Shown piece after piece: positions 58,255 to 64,000 of a stretch of DNA of 64,000 nt. This DNA is from Streptomyces cinerochromogenes (GTDB lineage: Bacteria; Actinomycetota; Actinomycetes; Streptomycetales; Streptomycetaceae), in the NCBI RefSeq assembly GCF_014648635.1, contig NZ_BMRM01000013.1, positions 128,738 through 192,737 of the forward strand, given 5' to 3'. The translations under genes were made by a program, and so were the position numbers. The first letter of the stretch is position 1. Every line of letters starts with the position of its first letter. The notes below the pieces were generated by a model. That model was given only the letters and a program-made list of their open reading frames with translations, ran no database searches and was not told where the DNA came from.

Positions 58255-58653
58255 CCTCCCCCCTCGCGCCGCCGGCCCGTCCCGGGGTCGGCGGGGCTCA
58301 CCTGCGCATTCAAGGACTCTCCAAGGTTTGCCCAAAGCGCACCCATCAGTATCCCGAATGCCGAACGGCCGGGAGCACGACCGAGTCAAGGAGTGCGACG
58401 AGTACGAGGGGGCGGAGGAGCTGGACAGCAGGCCGGAGCGGTTCGTCCGGGGCCGACGCGTCGGCCGCGGCCCCGTGACACACGTGCCGCACCGGTGCGG
58501 GCTGCGGCGCCCGGGACAGCCACGGGCGGGCGTACCCCGCCGGCTGCTCGGCCGGCTGGGTGTCCAGCTGACGCCTCGTCGCGGTCCTGCCGGCCGCCGG
58601 GGGGTCCGGGTCGGATTTCTACGGCCCGTACGAGTACGACGCTGGGAGGCGTG
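58255..58653. other. Divergent intergenic region, no clear gene
   Basis: A 399-base gap between the SARP regulator and the thioredoxin-like gene. 58305-58380 is comparatively AT-rich and is the likely SARP promoter. A short plus-strand frame at about 58480-58570 would read CRTGAGCG...PAGCSAGWVSS between two stops, with several cysteines. It might be the end of a lost cysteine-rich gene or chance. Nothing else is supported. Confidence 0.35.
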
Positions 58654-59208
58654 ATGCCTGTCCTCTTCGGGTTGGTCGCACTGGTGGGGGTGGTCTGCGC
58701 TCTGGACCTGGCCCTCACGGTCGGTGTCATCGAACGGCTCGTGGAGCAGTCCGAGAAGTGCGCCCGTCTCGGCCGGGGTCCGGCGTCCTCCCTCGCCGAG
58801 GGCGACCGGGTGGACGCGTTCCGGACCGTCACCGCGGACGGCCGTCCGTTGCACCGGGACCAGTTGCCGGACGGCACGGCGGTCGCGTTCTTCACGCCGG
58901 GCTGCGGGACGTGCCGGGAGACGCTGCCGAGGTTCCTGGAGTACGCGCGGGCGCTTCCGGGCGGGCGCCGGCAGGTGCTGGCGGTCGTGGTCGGCGAGGA
59001 GGAGGCGGCGGCCGGGTACGTCGCGCAGCTCGCGCCCGTGGCCCAGGTGGTGGTCGAGGAGCGCGGCGGACCGGTGTCGCTGGCCTTCGCCGTCATCGGT
59101 TTTCCGGCCCTCCTCCAGGTCGCCCGCGACCGGTCCGGCACGCTCGTCACGACCACCGGCAGCCTGGACCTCGGCCCCGCCGGTGCGCCGGTCTCCCGTG
59201 CGGCATGA
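58654..59208 (+). CDS. Membrane-anchored TlpA/MauD-like thioredoxin
   Basis: A 184-residue protein with an N-terminal transmembrane helix (VLFGLVALVGVVCALDLALTVGVI) and an outward thioredoxin-like domain. The redox motif is FFTPGCGTCRETLPRFLEYA (CGTC), and the cis-proline region is VIGFPALLQV. TlpA/MauD proteins supply reducing power to periplasmic or exported cysteine proteins. The usual membrane electron partner (MauE/DoxX-type) is not next to it. The ATG at 58654 follows GGGAGGC. Confidence 0.8.
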   Translation: MPVLFGLVALVGVVCALDLALTVGVIERLVEQSEKCARLGRGPASSLAEGDRVDAFRTVTADGRPLHRDQLPDGTAVAFFTPGCGTCRETLPRFLEYARALPGGRRQVLAVVVGEEEAAAGYVAQLAPVAQVVVEERGGPVSLAFAVIGFPALLQVARDRSGTLVTTTGSLDLGPAGAPVSRAA

Positions 59209-59265
59209 GCCCGCGGAACCCGCGGTCCCGGCCCGGCGCCGCCGCACCGGGCCGGGCCGCCGGGC

Positions 59266-59302
59266 CACTCCTTGAGGCTGCCGTCCGGTCACTCCTTGAG
59301 GC
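59266..59302. repeat. Direct repeat CACTCCTTGAGGC at the GNAT stop codon
   Basis: A 13-base exact repeat at 59266-59278 and 59290-59302, 24 bases apart. The second copy encodes the last codons and stop of the minus-strand GNAT gene; the first is a non-coding copy just beyond it in the convergent gap. Confidence 0.75.
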
Positions 59303-60089
59303 CGTAGAAGTGCACCGGCGAGTTCGGTTCGAAGCCGATGCGGGGGTACACGGGTGCCCCGGCCTCCGTCGCGTGCAGGGTGGCCCGGGTCAGGCCGGTC
59401 GCCCGGGCCCCCTCGTACAGGGCCTTGCGGGTCACCGCTTCTCCGTAGCCCCTGCGCTGCCACTCCGGGGCGGTGGCGACGAGCACGACGAACAGGCGGC
59501 CGTCCGCCTCCACCGTCGCCGCGCACGTCACCGGGTCGCCGTCCCGCAGCCCCAGGTAGGCGTGAACCTCGCTCGTCCACAGCGCGGACCCGAGGAGCCC
59601 GTCCCGGCCGTCCTCCAGCGGGAAGCCGTAGGCGCGGGAGTTCAGGTCCGCGTACGCCCGGAGCTGTTCGTCCGCGGTGACGCGTACGAAGGTCAGGTCC
59701 GGGTGGGACGGCTCGGGGAGGGGCAGCAGGTCGCCGGCCATGCCGGTGCCCGGGAACGCGTACTCCAGGCCCGCCCGCTCGGCCGCCGACCGCACCCCGG
59801 CGCGTGCCTCGTCACCGAGCAGATCCTCGAAGAGCCACAGGAACCCGGGGTGCCGCTTGGACCGCATGATCTCCGCCGCCTGGCCGAGCCGGTGCTCGAC
59901 CAGTGCCGCGTCCGCGTCGACGTCGGTCAGCGTGACGCAGTTCCAGAACGCGAACCGGCAGTCGGCCCAGCGGACGGCGATCCCCGGAAGGTCCCGCACA
60001 TCGGCACCGGGATCCCGGTCGAGCACCATGGCCCGCCAGGCCACGGCGAGCTGCTCCATCGATTCGATCGACTCCGTACGGCCCGGCAT
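59289..60089 (-). CDS. GNAT-family N-acetyltransferase
   Basis: A 266-residue two-lobed acetyltransferase. The C-terminal GNAT domain has RLFVVLVATAPEWQRRGYGEAVTRKALYEGARATGL, with the acetyl-CoA loop Q-R-R-G-Y-G, and ends with APVYPRIGFEPNSPVHFYGLKE. The N-terminal half (AVWRAMVLDRDPGAD-like, WADCRFAFWNCVTLTD) is characteristic of a Streptomyces subgroup. Substrate unknown. Its last codons are duplicated beyond the stop. Confidence 0.82.
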   Translation of the reverse strand: MPGRTESIESMEQLAVAWRAMVLDRDPGADVRDLPGIAVRWADCRFAFWNCVTLTDVDADAALVEHRLGQAAEIMRSKRHPGFLWLFEDLLGDEARAGVRSAAERAGLEYAFPGTGMAGDLLPLPEPSHPDLTFVRVTADEQLRAYADLNSRAYGFPLEDGRDGLLGSALWTSEVHAYLGLRDGDPVTCAATVEADGRLFVVLVATAPEWQRRGYGEAVTRKALYEGARATGLTRATLHATEAGAPVYPRIGFEPNSPVHFYGLKE

Positions 60090-60109
60090 CCGGCCTCCCT
60101 GGTGGTGGG

Positions 60110-60397
60110 GTGGGGCAAGTCCTCCCAGTCATACGCCACTTCGCCGTGCCGGCGCTCGCCGACACGGACGAGTTCCGGGAGACGGGCGACCGCCGGCGAG
60201 AGGCCGAAGCGCTGGGCGACCTCGGCCTCGTCCAGGCCCCTTCGGGCGGCCGGGAGGAGGACGGCACAGCATTCACGGAGGCCGCCGCCCTGTTCCGGGA
60301 GACCGGTGGCCTGGACGACGAACGCCGGGCCCTGGAATACCGGGCCGCGGTGCGGAACCCGGCGGACGGACGGCGACGGGACACAGGCGCATCATGA
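60110..60397 (+). pseudogene. TPR fragment, relic of a SARP/LuxR-type regulator
   Basis: An open frame of 95 codons whose product reads like two TPR units from the C-terminus of a large STAND regulator (FRETGDRRREAEALGDLGLVQ, AFTEAAALFRETGGLDDERRALEYRAAV). There is no start with a ribosome site and no DNA-binding or ATPase portion. I interpret it as a remnant rather than an independent small TPR protein, though the latter is possible. Confidence 0.45.
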
Positions 60398-60808
60398 CGC
60401 TCCGGGCGATGCCCGGCACTCTTTCCTGGTCGCGGCGCGGCGCGGCGGCGACGGTGTGGCGTCGGAGTTCGGCCACCCGGTCAGAACCCTCAGGCCGCGT
60501 GCGTCGCGGTGGAGCGGCGCGGCGCACCGGTCCGCCGGGGTCCGTCGTGCGGGAACCGCTGCCGGACCTGCGTCTTCTTCCGGCGGCGCGGTCCACGGCC
60601 GGCGGCGGGCCACGGGCGGCCCGGGCCCCTCGACGGTGACCGGGTAGCCGCTTGCCGCGCCCGCGGGGCCGGGACGACCATGAGGGGCCCACCCGCTGTT
60701 CGCACAGGGAGTGGCCCGTGTCTCCGAGCGTGACAGCAGTGATCGAGGGCCGCGAAGAGCCGGCGCCGAGCGGATGCCGGTGCCCCGTGTCTCCCGGAAG
60801 GGCTGGTC
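60398..60808. other. Intergenic region, no gene seen
   Basis: A 411-base, very GC-rich gap. The only structure noticed is the element CCCGTGTCTCC, which occurs twice in its last 100 bases, just before the ligase gene. No gene is supported on either strand. Confidence 0.4.
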
Positions 60809-61978
60809 GTGCCAGAGCCGCTTGACGCCGTGACCCCTGCCGCCGCCGGTACGCCCGTGTTCCCGGCCGAGTTGACCGCGCCGCCGACGGTCGGCGTGGA
60901 GGAGGAGTTCGTCCTGGCCGATCGGCACAGCAGGGCGGCTGTGCACAGAGCCCCGGCCGTGGTGGGTGCCGCGCGCGGTCGCCTCGGTGCGCCGCACGCC
61001 ACGGCGGAGGTCTCGCAGGCCCAGGTGGAGACGGTCAGCGCGGTGTGCCGCACGGCCGAGGACCTGGCGGCGGAGATCGTCCGGCTGCGCGGCGGCGCGG
61101 CCGTGGCGGCGGCCGAGTACGACTGCCTCCTGGTGCCAAGCGGCACCGCGGTGCTCGGCAGGCCCGGCCCGCCGCCCATCGTGGACAAGGCCCGCTACCG
61201 CGCCTTCGCCCGCCGCTTCGGGCCGCTCGCCCACGACCAGGGGGTGAACGCCTGCCATGTGCACGTCGGGGTGGACGACCGGGAGGAGGCCGTGCGGGCG
61301 GTCAACCACCTCCGGGGCTGGATGCCCCTGCTGCTGGCCGTCACCTGCAACTCCCCGTTCAGCGACGGGACGGACACCGGATACGCCAGCTGGCGCTCCA
61401 TGCTCTGGGGTCGGTGGCCCGTGGCGGGCCCGCCGCCCTTTCTGCACGGCGCGGCCCACCACGAACGGGTCGTCGGCCAACTCGTCGCCTCCGGCGCGGC
61501 GATGGACCCGGCGATGGTCTACTGGCACGTCCGGCCCTCACCGCACCTTCCCACCGTGGAGGTGCGCGTCGCCGACGTGCTGCCGGAGCCCGCGGCCACC
61601 ACGGCCTACGCGCTGTTGGTCCGTGCTCTCGTCGGCTGTGCCGTGGACGCCGTACGCGCCGGTGAACCCGCGCCCGTCGTCCCCGACCTGCTGCTGAGGG
61701 CGGCGTGCTGGCAGGCCGCCCGGTACGGCACACAGGGCACGCTGCCCGCCACCCACACCCCCGACTGCGCCCCCACGGCCGTGGGCCGGCTGGTGGACGA
61801 ACTGTGGAAACGCGTCGAGCCGCACCTGACCCGCTACGGCGACGACCGGTGGGTCGGCGACTGGCTGAGCGACGTGCAGCGCGAGGGCACCGGCTCGGCG
61901 CGCCAGCGACGGATCGCGGACCACCACGGGGGCCGCCTCCAGTCCGTCGTGGACGATCTCGCCGTCGCTCCCGGCTGA
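60809..61978 (+). CDS. YbdK-type carboxylate-amine ligase (GCS2 family)
   Basis: A 389-residue member of the glutamate-cysteine ligase type 2 family. Signatures are VGVEEEFVLAD near residue 29, DQGVNACHVHVGVDDREEAV near 145, and PTVEVRVADV near 250. YbdK-like enzymes form amide bonds between a carboxylate and an amino acid with ATP and show weak gamma-glutamylcysteine synthesis. Because this lineage uses mycothiol rather than glutathione, another product is likely. It starts at GTG. Confidence 0.85.
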   Translation: MPEPLDAVTPAAAGTPVFPAELTAPPTVGVEEEFVLADRHSRAAVHRAPAVVGAARGRLGAPHATAEVSQAQVETVSAVCRTAEDLAAEIVRLRGGAAVAAAEYDCLLVPSGTAVLGRPGPPPIVDKARYRAFARRFGPLAHDQGVNACHVHVGVDDREEAVRAVNHLRGWMPLLLAVTCNSPFSDGTDTGYASWRSMLWGRWPVAGPPPFLHGAAHHERVVGQLVASGAAMDPAMVYWHVRPSPHLPTVEVRVADVLPEPAATTAYALLVRALVGCAVDAVRAGEPAPVVPDLLLRAACWQAARYGTQGTLPATHTPDCAPTAVGRLVDELWKRVEPHLTRYGDDRWVGDWLSDVQREGTGSARQRRIADHHGGRLQSVVDDLAVAPG

Positions 61979-62086
61979 CACACGCCCCGGTGGCAGGCCG
62001 GCGCCGTACCGCCGGCCAAGGCGTCCGGACTTGCCTTCGAGTGGACTCCAGCCGTCACACTGGCCGTCACGAGAAGAGGGGCACCG

Positions 62087-62926
62087 GTGCCCGGGACAGA
62101 ACGGCGGCAGCAGATGGCGACGACGAGCGCGGCGGGGCACCCCCTGCCGTACGACACCTACCGCGAGGCGATCGAGCGGGAGACGCGGCGGTTCGCCGAG
62201 GTGGTGCGGGGCGCCGACCCCGCGCGTGCCGTGCCCGCCTGTCCGGACTGGGCGCTGGCCGACCTCACCCGGCACGTGGGGTCGTTGCAGCGCTGGTTCT
62301 GCGCGCTGCTGACCCGGCGCGTGCAGGAGCCGCCGCGCAGCCGGGAGGTGGAGCTGGGGATGCCCGAGGACGTGCGGGAGCTCGCCGACTGGGTGGCGGC
62401 GGGGGTACCGGAGGTGGCGGCCGTACTGCGGGACACGGATCCGGGTGCGGCGATGTGGGCGTGGGGCGAGGACCAGCACGCGCGGTTCTGGGCGCGCCGG
62501 ATGCTCCACGAGACGCTGGTGCACCGGGTGGACGCGGAACGGGCCGTCGGCGGCGAACCGGACGTGGATCCCGTGCTCGCGGCGGACGGGGTGGACGAGT
62601 TCCTGGTCAACCTGCCGTACGCGGGGATCTTCGCACCCGGTGTGACGAAGCTGCGTGGCGACGGCGAGACCCTGGCGTTCCGGTGCACGGGCGGCGACGG
62701 CGCGTCCGGCGGGCAGTGGCGGGTGCGCCTGGACCCGGACGGGTTCCGGCTGCTGCCGCGCACCAGCGGCGACACGGCGTCCGAGCCGGACACGGTGGCG
62801 GTGCACGGGCCGGCGGAGGACCTTCTGCTGCTGCTCTACGGCCGGCGGTCGTACCAGGAGCCCGTCTTCGACGTGTCGGGGGACGTCACGGTCCTCGACC
62901 GCTGGTTCGCCCACACGGCCTTCTGA
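62087..62926 (+). CDS. Maleylpyruvate isomerase-family, mycothiol-dependent enzyme
   Basis: A 279-residue DinB-like four-helix protein. Typical features are the N-terminal VPACPDWALADLTRHVGSLQRWF (with a metal histidine), WARRMLHETLVHRVDAERA (two more candidate ligands) and the C-terminal alpha/beta lobe ending DLLLLLYGRRSYQEPVFDVSGD. The family includes mycothiol-dependent maleylpyruvate isomerase and many mycothiol S-transferases. GAAGAGGGG precedes the GTG; an internal ATG at 62114 is an alternative. The codons around its stop resemble the repeats that follow. Confidence 0.82.
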   Translation: MPGTERRQQMATTSAAGHPLPYDTYREAIERETRRFAEVVRGADPARAVPACPDWALADLTRHVGSLQRWFCALLTRRVQEPPRSREVELGMPEDVRELADWVAAGVPEVAAVLRDTDPGAAMWAWGEDQHARFWARRMLHETLVHRVDAERAVGGEPDVDPVLAADGVDEFLVNLPYAGIFAPGVTKLRGDGETLAFRCTGGDGASGGQWRVRLDPDGFRLLPRTSGDTASEPDTVAVHGPAEDLLLLLYGRRSYQEPVFDVSGDVTVLDRWFAHTAF

Positions 62927-63012
62927 GCCACAGCCTTCCGCGCCACGGCCTTCCGAGCGGCGTCTTGCGCGCGCCACAGCCTTCCGAGCGGCGGCCTTCC
63001 GAGCGGCGGCCC
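62912..63012. repeat. Degenerate repeats derived from the isomerase-family gene's 3' end
   Basis: CCTTCCGAGCGG occurs three times (62949-62960, 62980-62991, 62995-63006), twice preceded by GCCAC-GG/CAG. The last codons and stop of the upstream gene (CACACGGCCTTCTGAG) look like the source unit. The repeats fill the 89-base convergent gap. Confidence 0.8.
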
Positions 63013-63015
63013 GGT

Positions 63016-64000
63016 TCAGCCGGCCGGGGACGGCGGCGGTGCGGACGGCGCTTCGGCGCAGAGGGAGACGGCCAGCGCCGCGATGTCGTCCTGCAGCCGG
63101 TCTCCGCTGTGGGCCAGCAGGTCGTGGTGGAGCCGTTCCAGCAGCTCCCGGGGCGGAAGGGAGCACCAGGGACGGAGGCGCTGGAGCAGGGGGTAGAAGG
63201 AGCCGGCCGCGTCGCGGGTCTCCGTGATGCCGTCCGTGTACAGCAGGAGCTGGTCGCCGGCCCGGAGGGGGTAGGCGTCGACGTGGTACGGCTCCCCGAC
63301 CAGCATGCCGAGGTTGAGCGGCGGGGCCGAGCGGCCGCTGTCCAGTTCCCGGACCTCACCGGCCCTGAGGAGGACCGGGGGCGGGTGGCCGCAGTTGACG
63401 ACGCGGATCAGTGGTTCCGTCGGGGGGATCTCGGCGAAGACGGCGGTGACGAACCGTTCGCCGGCCTCGCTCCCGGCCAGCAGCATCGCCCTGCGGTTCA
63501 TGCTCGTCTCCACGCGGTCGGCCAGCGCGGGCAGGGCCGGTTCGTCGAACGCGGCCTCGCGGAACGCGCCGAGCAGGGCCGCGGCCGTCTCCACCGCGAG
63601 CAGGCCCTTGCCCCGGACGTCCCCGATGAGCAGCCGGACCCCGTACCGGGTGGGAACGGCCTCGTAGAGGTCGCCGCCGATGCGGGCCTCCGCCGCGGCC
63701 GACAGGTACAGGCTCTCCAGCTGGAGCCTGCCGATCCGGTGCGGAACCGGTCTGAGCAGGACCCGTTGGGCGATGTCGGCCACGAACCGGACGTCGGCCA
63801 GGGTGCGCTCGCGGCGCGTGCGGTGCGCGGCCAGGATCGTGCCGAGGACGCCCACCAGGGCGGTGCAGACGTAGGCGGCGACGTAGTGACGGTCCCACAG
63901 GTAGCCGACCGAGCGGCCCGCACAGCACGGGGTGCCGGCCAGGACGCCCTCCAAGGCGATGGCGAAGACCGTGGCGGCGGCGACGACGACCGGGCCGTGG
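63016..64000 (-). CDS. Membrane SpoIIE-type phosphatase, 5' end beyond the window
   Basis: The visible 328 residues comprise transmembrane helices at the window edge (VVVAAATVFAIALEGVLAG and YVAAYVCTALVGVLGTILAAH) and a SpoIIE phosphatase domain. The domain has the motifs GGDLYEAV, GDVRGKGLLAVETAAALLG, YTDGITETRDAAG and the terminal LQDDIAALAVSL. The frame is open to the right edge, so the true start lies outside. It probably dephosphorylates an anti-sigma-factor antagonist, like many Streptomyces membrane PP2C proteins. A proline-rich tail follows the domain. Confidence 0.85.
   Translation of the reverse strand, partial: HGPVVVAAATVFAIALEGVLAGTPCCAGRSVGYLWDRHYVAAYVCTALVGVLGTILAAHRTRRERTLADVRFVADIAQRVLLRPVPHRIGRLQLESLYLSAAAEARIGGDLYEAVPTRYGVRLLIGDVRGKGLLAVETAAALLGAFREAAFDEPALPALADRVETSMNRRAMLLAGSEAGERFVTAVFAEIPPTEPLIRVVNCGHPPPVLLRAGEVRELDSGRSAPPLNLGMLVGEPYHVDAYPLRAGDQLLLYTDGITETRDAAGSFYPLLQRLRPWCSLPPRELLERLHHDLLAHSGDRLQDDIAALAVSLCAEAPSAPPPSPAG

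Overview
The window is high-GC actinobacterial DNA and almost certainly comes from a Streptomyces chromosome. The evidence is very high third-position GC, many GTG starts with GGAGG-type ribosome sites, 4-base GTGA/ATGA gene overlaps, a snapalysin gene with its divergent LysR regulator, an AfsR-type SARP regulator, an MmyB-like regulator, a Spo0M homologue, SpoIIE-type phosphatases and a mycothiol-dependent isomerase-family protein. The mix of accessory metabolism, stress genes, relic genes and one natural-product locus suggests a chromosome arm rather than the core.

Layout. 0-13 kb: exporters, a small monooxygenase, arsenate reductase, a glutamyl-tRNA synthetase, an alcohol dehydrogenase/MmyB pair, a HEAT-repeat/MerR pair with a MerR-type operator, a dienelactone hydrolase and a VOC/GntR pair. 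13-21 kb: a PNPOx-like protein, a PAS-SpoIIE phosphatase, a TPR protein, a DUF11 repeat protein and a nuclease-fold protein. 21-28 kb: a protealysin-type M4 protease, its emfourin-type inhibitor and a coupled 50-residue open frame, followed by a compact class I lanthipeptide operon (split dehydratase, precursor, cyclase). 28-36 kb: acetyltransferases, repeat proteins, an L,D-transpeptidase-like gene, a long AGCGAC repeat and snpR/snpA. 36-42 kb: a four-gene molybdenum aldehyde/xanthine oxidase-type operon divergent from a TetR gene with two identical operators.

42-51 kb looks like a redox, sulfur and hypoxia block: a CBS-domain protein, a lone cyclic-nucleotide-binding protein, a CstB-like persulfide dioxygenase/rhodanese, a second rhodanese, a TauE-type exporter, a CstR-like repressor, a membrane rhodanese, a universal stress protein, an OsdR/DevR-like response regulator and a D-lactate dehydrogenase-like enzyme. 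Three TACCCC-NN-GGGGTA palindromes flank the sulfur genes. A different motif, GGGGCC-N4-GGCCCC-like, recurs at three of the stress-gene promoters.

51-64 kb: a broken GNAT gene, Spo0M, an MFS exporter, an aminoglycoside-phosphotransferase-like protein, the large SARP regulator, a TlpA-like thioredoxin, another GNAT, a YbdK-type ligase, a maleylpyruvate-isomerase-family protein and a SpoIIE phosphatase running off the right edge. Several junctions between convergent genes carry tandem repeats, and three of these repeats copy the last codons of a neighbouring gene.

The item most worth following is the lanthipeptide operon. Its 50-residue precursor ends in four back-to-back Ser/Thr-X2-3-Cys units, it has no dedicated transporter or leader protease, and it sits directly beside a protease-inhibitor operon.
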